From Candidatus Symbiopectobacterium sp. NZEC151 (GTDB lineage Bacteria; Pseudomonadota; Gammaproteobacteria; Enterobacterales; Enterobacteriaceae), in the NCBI RefSeq assembly GCF_025962655.1, contig NZ_JAGFPE010000009.1, positions 62,001-126,000 of the forward strand: a stretch of 64,000 nucleotides of DNA, read 5' to 3'. Below the pieces are notes generated by a model that saw nothing but the letters and a program-made list of their open reading frames with translations, was not told where the DNA came from and ran no database searches. The position numbers and the translations under genes are program-made. Below are positions 31,314-39,303 of this stretch, piece by piece. The first letter of the stretch is position 1. Each line of letters begins with the position of its first letter.

Positions 31314-31340
31314 ATGCTGGAGAATGTAATCATCCGATAA
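31314..31340 (+). CDS. predicted topAI leader peptide (8 codons)
   Basis: An ATG with GAGG six bases upstream opens the short frame MLENVIIR and a stop. The stop codon lies inside the left arm of a strong hairpin. In E. coli the topAI gene is controlled by an upstream leader peptide (ToiL) that senses ribosome-targeting antibiotics. The position before topAI and the overlap with a hairpin make this a good candidate for the equivalent, although I cannot verify sequence identity with ToiL. Confidence 0.55.
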   Translation: MLENVIIR

Positions 31341-31377
31341 TCAGTTTGCCGACCCTATCTAGGCCGGGCTGATTATC
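31336..31377 (+). promoter_or_regulatory. hairpin in the topAI leader
   Basis: GATAATCAG (31336-31344) is exactly complementary to CTGATTATC (31369-31377), with an inner GCC/GGC pairing. The left arm overlaps the end of the leader peptide frame, so ribosome stalling there would prevent the hairpin. A second small hairpin, CACC-ACA-GGTG type, follows near 31402. The arrangement fits a translation- or Rho-coupled attenuator. Confidence 0.6.
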
Positions 31378-31451
31378 ACTGCGCTGAAATCGAATGCGGG
31401 CACCACAAGGTGTTTGCACGTTTTGCCTATGATGATTAACAGGTTTCCAGC

Positions 31452-31709
31452 ATGAATTTATCCCGTCAGGAACAACGGACGCTGCACGTTCTCGCCAAAG
31501 GAGGACGCATTGCGCACGTCCGCGACACGTCCGGTCGCATCACCGCCGTCGAATGTTACAGCCGCGAAGGCTTGCTGCTGAGTGACTGCACGCTCGCCGT
31601 CTTCAAAAAACTCAAAACCAAAAAGCTGATCAAGTCTGTGCAGGGTCAGCCGTATCGCATTAATACCAGCGGGCTGAGAAACGTCCGCGCCCAATCAGAC
31701 AACCGCTAA
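31452..31709 (+). CDS. topAI: topoisomerase I inhibitor toxin TopAI (YjhX)
   Basis: The 85-residue protein is nearly identical in appearance to E. coli YjhX/TopAI ([35 protein letters not shown] and a C-terminal [10 protein letters not shown]). TopAI binds DNA topoisomerase I and inhibits it. In E. coli it is followed by the antitoxin-like acetyltransferase yjhQ. Here the next gene, 10 bases downstream, is a methyltransferase instead, so either the antitoxin is elsewhere or the partner has been replaced. AGG stands eight bases before the ATG. Confidence 0.9.
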   Translation: MNLSRQEQRTLHVLAKGGRIAHVRDTSGRITAVECYSREGLLLSDCTLAVFKKLKTKKLIKSVQGQPYRINTSGLRNVRAQSDNR

Positions 31710-31719
31710 GGAGAAGATC

Positions 31720-32430
31720 ATGAACCCGCTGTTTTCGCCTGAGTTTATCAATGCCAACTTGATGGGACCCAGCGCGCTACTGCTGGCAGATGAGGTCAGC
31801 GCTGCTCTGGCCTTAAAACCCGGAATGCGAGTGCTCGATTTAGCCTGCGGCACCGGCCTGACATCCCTCTATCTGGCAAGCCAATACGGTGTTGAGGTGG
31901 TCGCAATGGATTTATGGATTACTGCCGAAGATAACGCACGCCGTTTCAGTGAACACGGATTGTCCAACCTGATAACCCCATTACATATGGATGTTGCCGA
32001 CCTTCCCACTTTAAAGCCATTTCCCGAAAACCACTTCGACGCGCTACTTAATATTGATGCCTACCACTACTTTGGTGCCAGCTCGGCCTTTTTCGACAGC
32101 CATCTTGCACCGTGGATCAAACCGGGTGGCCGCGTCGCTATCGTTATTCCAGGTTTAAAAAGGCCTTTCGATCGCGGAGTTCCTCCTGAACTGGCCCCCT
32201 TTTGGCAGTCCGGCATGAACTTCTTTACCGTCGACTGGTGGCGGCAACTCTGGCAGCAAAGCGCCTATTTGCAGATAGCGGAGTGCACCGAGAGCGCCCG
32301 TTGCGAGCAGGCCTGGCAAGCATGGCTGGCTTGCTCACACCCCTACGCCATTCGCGATCGCGACATGATGGCCGCCGAAGCGGGGCACTGGTTTAACTTC
32401 ACTAAAATGACGGGGGTTATCCGTAAATAA
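31720..32430 (+). CDS. class I SAM-dependent methyltransferase
   Basis: The 236-residue protein has motif I VLDLACGTGLTSLYLA near 38-53, the acidic VVAMDLW at the end of strand 2 and FDALLNIDAYHYFGAS as motif IV. This is the small-molecule methyltransferase layout (UbiE/cyclopropane synthase-like). It is preceded by AAGGAGAAG and probably co-transcribed with topAI. It differs from E. coli YjhP, so the substrate and any antitoxin role are open. Confidence 0.85.
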   Translation: MNPLFSPEFINANLMGPSALLLADEVSAALALKPGMRVLDLACGTGLTSLYLASQYGVEVVAMDLWITAEDNARRFSEHGLSNLITPLHMDVADLPTLKPFPENHFDALLNIDAYHYFGASSAFFDSHLAPWIKPGGRVAIVIPGLKRPFDRGVPPELAPFWQSGMNFFTVDWWRQLWQQSAYLQIAECTESARCEQAWQAWLACSHPYAIRDRDMMAAEAGHWFNFTKMTGVIRK

Positions 32431-32716
32431 AACAATCCTCCCTCTTCGGAGGGGGGAATACCTGAGAAGGATTTTCAAACATCACAACGGCGCACGGCAT
32501 GTTGTCCAACAAACAACAGTGATGAAGGCCCATTATTCGTGCCATTTAATCCAATTATGTGAGCAGGACAAACACTGTACATACCGTTACACAGCAACGC
32601 TCATCATCGCCGATAAGCCTGGTATATAATGCAAAAAACGCAGGAACTGATGCCCTGTAAAGCTATAAATCAACAAACTTTAAACAAATGAATATCATGT
32701 AATTATAAATTCTATA

Positions 32717-33856
32717 ATGAAAATCAAAAATACTCTCTGCCTACATATCCTGATGGCGATCCTGGCTGTCCTGTTCCTTAGCGTTCCCCCGCTGGTGAGG
32801 ACCTTTGATCCGGAACTGACATTCCAACCGCTGATTAAATCAATGGAAGGAACGCCAAAGGAACGCAAGCAAAACATGGCGACTATTTCCCATGCTTTAC
32901 AGGGAAATGCGATTTTCTTTCTCGGCGCCTCTGAAGTTTCTACTTCCGAAGATGAACATTACGCCGTTTATAATTACTTCAACAACCAGTTGCATCGTCC
33001 TTTAGTGGCTTATGGTGATAGTTACGTTGATAGCATCACGCATTTTTTACTGCTCTCGCGTTTTAAAAATGACATTAACGTAAACAGCAAGATTGTTCTG
33101 ATGTTAGCACCCGATACTTTTTATTCTGAAGGTATTCCTCCGGCCATTTTTGCCAACAACTTCCCCTCAGCGGTGTTTAATCCCCTGATGAAAGATATGT
33201 TGGCGCGCCCTTTGCTGGTCAAATACTTACGCAATATTGATAAAGAAGATATCAGCCACTTAACCTTCAGCCAGATGGAAATCTACGGCTGGTATCCGGA
33301 AATTATCTGGCAGGAAGTGAGTTATCTCTTTGCTAATTTCTGCGAGATGGTAAAAAACGAGTGGCTGGCAATGCTGAACATTACTCCACAACCTGCAAAA
33401 CCCTGGCCGGAACAACCCGTCAACCTCGTCAATCCAGATTGGGACATGGCGCTGGCCCACGCGCGCGAGCTTAACAAATCACGCCAGCAAAGCGCAGACA
33501 CGATGTGGATGGATAAGTCGATTTTTGCCGACGATAACACGCCGGATGAGTGGGACAACGCGCCAGCAATCCCCTCGCAGCTGGAAGCTTTGCGGGCAAC
33601 CGTCAAACTGCTGAAAGCGCGCAACGCCCAGTTTGTGGTGGTGGTTGACCCCATCAATCCGTGGGCGATTAAAAACTCCGAGAAATTCCAGGTCGTCGAT
33701 CAACAGATCCGAACCATGCTGGAGCAACATCGGGTTCCCTATTTTGATATGTATGCCCAGCCCTATCAGAACGGCTGGAACTGGGATCGTCTGCATCCCA
33801 CTGAACTGGCGTGGGTTGCCATAGACCGCTTTATTGCTGAGAGTTTTAAACGATGA
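32717..33856 (+). CDS. dltD: DltD, D-alanyl transfer protein
   Basis: The 379-residue protein has one N-terminal membrane anchor (about 7-27) and an SGNH-hydrolase-like extracytoplasmic domain. The nucleophile motif LGASE (S72) and the late DRLHPTELAW (D357, H360) give the expected Ser-Asp-His set. DltD takes part in D-alanine transfer onto surface polymers and is usually the last dlt gene. Here it is first, overlapping the small dltX by four bases. In Gram-negative bacteria the acceptor of the D-alanine is not generally known. Confidence 0.88.
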   Translation: MKIKNTLCLHILMAILAVLFLSVPPLVRTFDPELTFQPLIKSMEGTPKERKQNMATISHALQGNAIFFLGASEVSTSEDEHYAVYNYFNNQLHRPLVAYGDSYVDSITHFLLLSRFKNDINVNSKIVLMLAPDTFYSEGIPPAIFANNFPSAVFNPLMKDMLARPLLVKYLRNIDKEDISHLTFSQMEIYGWYPEIIWQEVSYLFANFCEMVKNEWLAMLNITPQPAKPWPEQPVNLVNPDWDMALAHARELNKSRQQSADTMWMDKSIFADDNTPDEWDNAPAIPSQLEALRATVKLLKARNAQFVVVVDPINPWAIKNSEKFQVVDQQIRTMLEQHRVPYFDMYAQPYQNGWNWDRLHPTELAWVAIDRFIAESFKR

Positions 33857-33972
33857 AAACTGCCATTCGCCTTTTTTTCCTTTATTTCTTTCTGGCGGTC
33901 ACCGTTGTTGCGTGGACCTCTGTTGATGACAGCATGGATTTGAAAGTGCATTTCGAATACCAAAAATTCTGA
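33853..33972 (+). CDS. dltX: DltX-like small membrane protein
   Basis: The 39-residue frame begins ATGA on the dltD stop and ends 7 bases before dltB. It contains one membrane helix (RLFFLYFFLAVTVVAWT) and ends in FEYQKF. The C-terminal aromatic pattern F-x-Y-x-x-F with a terminal phenylalanine is the hallmark of DltX, which receives D-alanine via its C-terminus and works with DltB and DltD. The position inside the operon supports it strongly although it is very short. Confidence 0.82.
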   Translation: MKTAIRLFFLYFFLAVTVVAWTSVDDSMDLKVHFEYQKF

Positions 33973-33979
33973 AGGGTAA

Positions 33980-35101
33980 ATGATGTACAGCTCCGGAACG
34001 TTCTTTTTCCTTCTGTTTTCATCAGCTCTACTGTTTGCGCTGGTTAACCGCGTATTGCATTATCGGCTGACCTATTTGTCCGCTTTTTCCGTGCTGGCGG
34101 CATTTGGCTGGGCGTATATTTTCCAGGGGGATTACCTCGTTCCCGTGGCGGTTTTTCTTGGGTTTTATCTCCTTGTCACATTAAAAGAAAAAGGCTGGTT
34201 AAAAACCTGGCAGGCCGTCAGTCTGACACTACTTCCCATGTTTTTGGTGAAATTAGATCTCAACAACCACTGGAACATGATTGGTTTGTCATTCATGACT
34301 TTCCGCGCCGTTGACGTGCTGCTTTATCGCAGCAAAAAAGATGGTCAACGTTTTCTGCATTATTTCTGCTACCTGTTTATGCCGTTTATTATCCTGGCGG
34401 GCCCGATGTACCGCTGGCGCACATGGATTAATGACATTAATAAACCGGTGTTCTCATTGACCCGTGAACAGCTTTTACTGGCCATGGAGCAAATTTTTAC
34501 CGGCATTATCCAGAAATACCTATTAGCCACGCTAATTGATAATCTGGTGGTTCAGCCGTGGAGCCATCAACCGTTTACGCTAAGCGTGGGCGTGGTCATG
34601 TCTCTGTCCTACAGTGCCTATCTCTACTTTGACTTTGCCGGCTACAGCAATATGGCTATCGGGGCCGGACGCTTATTTGGCCTGAATATCCCGGCAAACT
34701 TCAATATGCCTTTTCTGGCAAAGAATCCGCAGGATTTTTGGCGACGTTTCCACATCAGCCTGTCTGAATGGCTGAGGGATGTGGTCTTTATGCCGATTTA
34801 TATGAATCTGATGAAGCTCGACTTTTTCCGTCAGAACAAAACGCTGGCGCAGAATATCGGTATTTTCTGCACCCTGTTTTGTATGGGGGCGTGGAACGGG
34901 CTGGAACGACACTATGTCATCAGCGGCGCATTGTTTGGCGCCATTTCTGTTGCTCACAATATGCTGCAATGGTCGGCGAAACGCAGCCCGGTGCTGAGCA
35001 ATTGGTTAGACCATCCGGTTAGTGAGTTTACGGGTCGAATTTTGACGCTAGCAAGCGCCGCGGCCTCCCTCTATATCTTTAGCGGAATGTCACCCCTATG
35101 A
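33980..35101 (+). CDS. dltB: DltB, MBOAT-family D-alanyl transporter/transferase
   Basis: The 373-residue polytopic membrane protein has the MBOAT core FWRRFHISLSEWLRDVVFMP, with the first conserved histidine at H258, and the second core element MGAWNGLERHYVISG. In most DltB and MBOAT proteins the second element reads W-H-G, the catalytic histidine; here the residue is asparagine (N306) and a histidine appears four residues later. DltB passes D-alanine from DltC across the membrane. The start 33980 has a second ATG at 33983. The stop overlaps dltA. Confidence 0.88.
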   Translation: MMYSSGTFFFLLFSSALLFALVNRVLHYRLTYLSAFSVLAAFGWAYIFQGDYLVPVAVFLGFYLLVTLKEKGWLKTWQAVSLTLLPMFLVKLDLNNHWNMIGLSFMTFRAVDVLLYRSKKDGQRFLHYFCYLFMPFIILAGPMYRWRTWINDINKPVFSLTREQLLLAMEQIFTGIIQKYLLATLIDNLVVQPWSHQPFTLSVGVVMSLSYSAYLYFDFAGYSNMAIGAGRLFGLNIPANFNMPFLAKNPQDFWRRFHISLSEWLRDVVFMPIYMNLMKLDFFRQNKTLAQNIGIFCTLFCMGAWNGLERHYVISGALFGAISVAHNMLQWSAKRSPVLSNWLDHPVSEFTGRILTLASAAASLYIFSGMSPL

Positions 35102-36537
35102 ACCAACACAGCGAGCTTCTAGAACTGCAAGATTTTCTGCGTGCGGCATTACTCGACCCCGCGAACCCACAGCAACCGGCGATCAGCGGCAGTGATGAAG
35201 CCCTGACCTGGCAACAACTCTCTGTTGCTGTCACCGACTGGGCAAAACGTTATCACCACTGCCAGCAGTCTGCTGGCCCGCCGATTGTACTCTACGGACA
35301 TCAACAGGCTGAGTTCGCCGCTGCTATCTACAGTTGCCTGCTGCACAACATTCCGTATATCCCGGTGGACTGCATCTACCCGCAGGAACGGCTCAAAGAG
35401 ATTTGCCAACTGGCAAGCGCCCCTTACTATTATGACGTAGCAACCCGGCAATTTATTGCCACGGGCGTCACCGAACAGGCACTGGTTGAGCAGGATCTCG
35501 CCTATATCATGTTCACCTCCGGCAGTACCGGCAAGCCAAAAGGTGTGCAAATTGGGCGTGAAAGCCTGTGGCATTTTATGAAGTGGGTGCGTCAGGATTT
35601 TGCGCTGCCGCAAGTGCCAGTGCTGATGAACCATGCGGTGTTCAGCTTCGACCTCTCGCTGATTCCACTGCTGGCAAACCTGGCCACCGGCGGGCATATC
35701 GTTCTCAATGCGAAAGAGGATATTGCCGCAGAAAACTGGCTGGATCGGCTGAAAAGCAACGGCGTTTCCGTGTGGGTTTCCACGCCTTCTTTCGCCTATC
35801 AACGGCTGCTGTCGCCCCAGTTTAGCAGTGACTATTTGCCCGAATTGAGCGTCTTTGTGTTCATCGGCGAAGTGTTAAACAAAGCGCTGGTAAAACAACT
35901 GCGCCGCCGCTTCCCGCACGCCAAAATCCTCAACTCTTACGGTCCAACGGAAGCCACCATCGCGACCACGGTTATCGACATCACCGATGACATCCTGCAC
36001 AGCGAAAACGATCTGCTGCCGATTGGCGTGATGATGCCGGATTCCAGAATGGAAATTACCTCTGACGGTGAGCTGATTATTTGGGGCAAAAACGTGATGC
36101 GTGGCTACCTCGGGCTGGCGAAAGAGAATGCAGAGAAATTGTTGCACCGGGAAAGTGAAATGTTCCGTGGTTACAGAACCGGCGACCTGGGCTACGAAAA
36201 CGTGGATGGGGTGCTTTACTGCCAGGGCCGCAATGACAGCCAGATCAAACTCAATGGCTATCGCATCGAAATCAACGAAATCGAAAATCGACTGCTGGCG
36301 ATGTCCGATATCAGCGAAGCAGTGGTTCTGCCGCTGATGAAATCAGGCGGTGGCGTTTTGCGTATTGCCGCATTCTGCGTAACGCACTTGGCCCCGGAGG
36401 CGATTAAAACCTCGCTGTCGAAGGTGATCCCACATTACATGGTGCCTTCACAAATTATCATTAAAGACGCACTGCCGCTGAATCCTAACGGCAAAATTGA
36501 TCGTAAATTGCTGGATTCTCACGCCCGCACCAACTAA
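35098..36537 (+). CDS. dltA: DltA, D-alanine--carrier protein ligase
   Basis: This 479-residue adenylation enzyme has the phosphate loop YIMFTSGSTGKPKGV near 140, NSYGPTEATIATTV near 280, YRTGDLGYE near 360 and the terminal lysine element PLNPNGKIDRK. It activates D-alanine with ATP and loads it on DltC. Size and motifs fit DltA rather than larger NRPS modules. It overlaps dltB by four bases and is followed by dltC after 15 bases. Confidence 0.9.
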   Translation: MNQHSELLELQDFLRAALLDPANPQQPAISGSDEALTWQQLSVAVTDWAKRYHHCQQSAGPPIVLYGHQQAEFAAAIYSCLLHNIPYIPVDCIYPQERLKEICQLASAPYYYDVATRQFIATGVTEQALVEQDLAYIMFTSGSTGKPKGVQIGRESLWHFMKWVRQDFALPQVPVLMNHAVFSFDLSLIPLLANLATGGHIVLNAKEDIAAENWLDRLKSNGVSVWVSTPSFAYQRLLSPQFSSDYLPELSVFVFIGEVLNKALVKQLRRRFPHAKILNSYGPTEATIATTVIDITDDILHSENDLLPIGVMMPDSRMEITSDGELIIWGKNVMRGYLGLAKENAEKLLHRESEMFRGYRTGDLGYENVDGVLYCQGRNDSQIKLNGYRIEINEIENRLLAMSDISEAVVLPLMKSGGGVLRIAAFCVTHLAPEAIKTSLSKVIPHYMVPSQIIIKDALPLNPNGKIDRKLLDSHARTN

Positions 36538-36552
36538 TTACACCAGGAAAAA

Positions 36553-36774
36553 ATGATGGAACAAGAAATTCTCGCGCTGTTTGAAAAGGTCTTATCCCGC
36601 AAAGTGGGCTTTAATGATGAGCTGATTGAGTCCGATATTCTCGACTCGATTCTGGCAGTAGATCTGGTGCTGGAAGTGCAGGACGTTTACGGCTGCATGA
36701 TTCCCCCCACCGAAGTCGCGACCGTGCTGAAAACCCCGGCGGATTTGGCGCGTTACATTGAAGAGAATCGCTAA
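36553..36774 (+). CDS. dltC: DltC, D-alanyl carrier protein
   Basis: The 73-residue acyl-carrier-type protein has its phosphopantetheine serine in ESDILDSILAVDL (S32) and the MIPPTEVATVLKTP helix-3 region. It carries D-alanine as a thioester from DltA to DltB. AGGA precedes the ATG pair. It is the last gene of the dltDXBAC operon. Confidence 0.9.
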   Translation: MMEQEILALFEKVLSRKVGFNDELIESDILDSILAVDLVLEVQDVYGCMIPPTEVATVLKTPADLARYIEENR

Positions 36775-36988
36775 GCGAGTCGCTTTGCAACAACGGGTGA
36801 CGAGATTGAGAGCAATTTAGCACCGATCTCATCCATGCTATTGTACGGAACACTACCTGTTCGTGAGGCGTGAGATGAGAGCGTGCGAGAAAGTGCCACC
36901 GTTACCCCCTGATTCCGCTACATTTAGCCGGAAATTGGGTCTCTATTCCAAAATGCAGAGCATACAGCGCAAATTTTGGCGCGATAGC

Positions 36989-37348
36989 TCAATCAACCAC
37001 TGTGATTTCATTGTCCGACCACTGAGAAATAGCCTCAAGCACAGGTTTAAATGACTGCCCAAATTCAGAGAGTTCATAAACAACTTTGAGTGGTGGTTTC
37101 TCACCAAAAACCTGTCTTACCACAAGCCCATCTTTTTCAAGCTTTTTTAACTGTAAGCTTAATGTCATTTCAGTGATATGAGGGATATTCTTGCGGAGTT
37201 CGCTGAATCTTTTACTTCTGTCCTTCAAATAATAAAGAATAACACCTTTCCATTTTCCCCCTATCAAATCCATCACCATACTGACCGGGCAAGGATATTC
37301 CTTACCGTTCAATAAGACCTGACAAGCTGCATTTTTCGTGATTCTCAT
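36989..37348 (-). CDS. HxlR-family transcriptional regulator
   Basis: The 119-residue winged-helix protein has the HxlR signature: CPVSMVMDLIGGKWKGVIL near the start, then RFSELRKNIPHITEMTLSLQL and a YELSEFGQSFKPVL wing and helix. A cysteine (C20, in YPCPVS) at the usual redox or quinone-sensing place is present. It is divergent from a flavodoxin-fold oxidoreductase, and two palindromes in the shared promoter look like its operators. Confidence 0.9.
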   Translation of the reverse strand: MRITKNAACQVLLNGKEYPCPVSMVMDLIGGKWKGVILYYLKDRSKRFSELRKNIPHITEMTLSLQLKKLEKDGLVVRQVFGEKPPLKVVYELSEFGQSFKPVLEAISQWSDNEITVVD

Positions 37349-37362
37349 TGCCGAGCCCCCCT

Positions 37363-37436
37363 ACTATCGTTCCTGATAGTTATTGTCAATATGCGAGTAC
37401 TCAGTAAACTTACCACGCAAGCTATCATTTTGATAG
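37363..37436. promoter_or_regulatory. two palindromic operators for the HxlR regulator
   Basis: ACTATC-N6-GATAGT at 37363-37380 and CTATC-N5-GATAG at 37422-37436 share the CTATC/GATAG half-sites and are spaced about 58 bases apart. One lies next to the regulator start and the other next to the oxidoreductase start, as expected for joint control of a divergent pair. Confidence 0.7.
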
Positions 37437-37462
37437 TTACTCATAACCATTAAGGGAATCTC

Positions 37463-38053
37463 ATGGCATTAGTCATATTGGCTCATCCTGACATAGAGCA
37501 TTCGATAGCGAACAAAACCATCACGAGAGAATTACAGCATAAGCTTCCAGATTTGGAAGTACGGGACATTTTCCAATTAAACCCGGATCACAAGATTAAT
37601 ATACAAGAAGAACAAGCCGCTTTGCTGCGTCATGACTTGATCATTTTACAGTACCCTATGTATTGGTATAACACACCGGCCATTTTAAAGAGTTGGTTCG
37701 ATCAGGTTTTTACTTATCAATTCGCCTATGGCTCAAAAGGAGATAAACTCAAAGGGAAGAGTCTATTACCAAGCCTTACCGTAGGTCAACCTGAGCAAAA
37801 CTTCAAACACGATGAAAACACTGCATTAATTGAAAATTTGTTGACGCCTATAAAAAAATCCGTCGAATATACGCAAATGCATTACCTTGCTCCCGTCATT
37901 TTATACGGTATATCAACAGTACTGGGGTATACCGAACCAGAAATTATCAATAAAGCAAAAAATCATAGCAAACAACTGGAAGACATCATTAAAGCCTGGC
38001 CCAAAAAAATAATACCGAAGGGAATGGATAACAAACCACAGCATAGAAAATAG
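37463..38053 (+). CDS. NAD(P)H-dependent oxidoreductase, KefF/general stress protein 14-like
   Basis: The 196-residue flavodoxin-fold protein shows LVILAHPDIEHSIANKTI (phosphate loop), LIILQYPMYWYNTPAILKSW (conserved WYxxPAxLK) and the LAPVILYGIS strand. It likely reduces quinones. Codon use is more AT-rich than the 20-32 kb region. It is controlled by the divergent HxlR gene. Confidence 0.85.
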   Translation: MALVILAHPDIEHSIANKTITRELQHKLPDLEVRDIFQLNPDHKINIQEEQAALLRHDLIILQYPMYWYNTPAILKSWFDQVFTYQFAYGSKGDKLKGKSLLPSLTVGQPEQNFKHDENTALIENLLTPIKKSVEYTQMHYLAPVILYGISTVLGYTEPEIINKAKNHSKQLEDIIKAWPKKIIPKGMDNKPQHRK

Positions 38054-38055
38054 GC

Positions 38056-38155
38056 ATGGTGCGTCAAGTATCCCCTGAAGTAACCTGAGTTCCTACGCTC
38101 GGCTGTCAGTTTTGCAACAACGCGGAAACGATAGATTTATAGCACCTTGACTGGC
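38056..38155. repeat. diverged ~100-bp direct repeat, copy A
   Basis: This stretch starts ATGGTGCGTC and resembles 39191-39290 along its whole length in the same orientation (shared words include CCTACGC-CGGCTG and GCAACAACGCG/GCGATAACGCG). By eye the identity is about two thirds. The two copies bracket the gene-poor interval. No coding frame is conserved. Confidence 0.55.
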
Positions 38156-38235
38156 GTGATAGCAGATTAATGGTGTAGGACGCTAGCGGATGGTGATCAG
38201 CTTATGACTCCTCTGACCGGGCTGAGCATAAATAA

Positions 38236-38266
38236 AAAAGCCCTAGCGACATTCGCCAGGGCTTTT
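38236..38266 (-). terminator. strong terminator hairpin
   Basis: AAAAGCCCT pairs with AGGGCTTTT around a 13-base loop. On the minus strand it is followed by a run of T and fits the end of the rRNA-leader-like transcript; on the plus strand the T-run is shorter but could serve the oxidoreductase gene. Confidence 0.75.
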
Positions 38267-38805
38267 AGGTTACACTTAACTTAAGGTTTAACATTAATAC
38301 ACTTAGATGCTTAGTACTGCTATTTGTACAACCTTGATGTACACGTTACGACGATAATATTGGGTACTGAAAAGATAGCAAATTCCTCCCATATAGTTAC
38401 CGGTTGAACGTTCTGCCTGCTCCATCAACCTACGAAGCCATGGCAGGCTAAATAAGTACATCTCCCATCGCGATATAAAGTATTTGATGCGTGGCCTTAC
38501 TGCGGTTGCGATATCCAACACCTAACCAACCAGACACACTCGCAACTAAAAATAACAAAAACATGGCCTTACATCATCGCGCTTTCGTTCACACCCTGCG
38601 ATTGTAGAGACTGACTACGTGGCCTTGATGCATTACCAAACGAGAATATTACCCATTCTCGATGTGGTAAACCCATAAAAAATACACTTCATGGCCTTTA
38701 TCGCATAATTATTAAAGAACGTAAAAACACTTCTCAAATAAACAGCAACTTAATTTTCTCTGCTGTTAAAATACAATTTACATGCTTTTTAAGCAGTGTC
38801 AACAC
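38267..38805 (-). pseudogene. decayed rRNA-operon-like transcription unit (no intact gene)
   Basis: Reading the minus strand there is a promoter-like TTGACA (38802-38797), 16 bases, TAAATT, and then GTTCTTTAATAAT (38720-38708), very close to the boxA antitermination element of rrn leaders (GCTCTTTAACAAT). Four spaced words of the type AAGGCCA(C/T)G follow; one continues as GCATCAAATA, like the end of 5S rRNA. Near the end AAGCATCTAAG resembles the 3' part of 23S rRNA, and a terminator follows at 38266. No complete rRNA is present. A 72-codon frame inside (38521-38303) looks like chance. I read this as a fossil of an rrn operon or a non-coding RNA derived from one. Confidence 0.35.
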
Positions 38806-39190
38806 TGTTATTAACAACATGTCTCTGACATCTTGTTTTTAATTAAAACCGCTATAAAACCATAGGGTTATAATTATCACCGCCGCAGCTGGCGGGTTAA
38901 AACATGAGCAATTCATTACTATTGCTTGCTGTTTATAGCGAAAGGGAAACAATATCTACATTTTATGTACGATATGTTCTAAACATGGCGTGCGGCAGTG
39001 ATCGACCCTTTCTTCCAGGGTAAGATACGTGGTATCAAACATAGCCCACACCTCGCGGCGCTAAGGCACAGTAATCTGCGCAGTGCATGGATAGAAGCAG
39101 GACAGTGAAGAGCGGAGGTGATGATATCGGGGTAGTAGCCGTGGGGGTCGTATCCTCGAGTGCGCGAAGGCCGAGATGTAAAAAAGACGT
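38806..39190. other. gene-free interval with possible gene remnant
   Basis: No intact gene is visible. On the minus strand, around 39040-38960, a frame reads MFDTTYLTLEERVDHCRTP and onwards to a stop, which looks like the C-terminal end of a real protein without its beginning. The rest is AT-rich with scattered short palindromes. Together with the flanking diverged repeats, it looks like a decayed insertion hot-spot. Confidence 0.35.
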
Positions 39191-39290
39191 ATGGTGCGTC
39201 TGACATCGCCTTGAAATAACTCGGATGCCTACGCCCGGCTGCCAATGTTGCGATAACGCGCAGACTATATCGTCATAGTGCCTTGGCAGG
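39191..39290. repeat. diverged ~100-bp direct repeat, copy B
   Basis: This is the second copy of the element at 38056-38155, same orientation, ending shortly before the stop of the PEP-mutase-family gene. A weaker partial relative (TTGCAACAACG followed by TTTAGCACC) is seen after dltC near 36785-36825. Confidence 0.55.
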
Positions 39291-39303
39291 CACTTCGCCT
39301 GGA

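Noticed and set aside
38303..38521. 72-residue minus-strand open frame
   Set aside because: It lies inside the rRNA-leader-like region, has no good ribosome binding site and a composition unlike its neighbours; structure in the DNA explains the frame better.
38979..39245. 88-residue minus-strand open frame
   Set aside because: Low-complexity, no ribosome binding site, overlaps the diverged repeat; another frame in the same DNA looks more like a real protein remnant.
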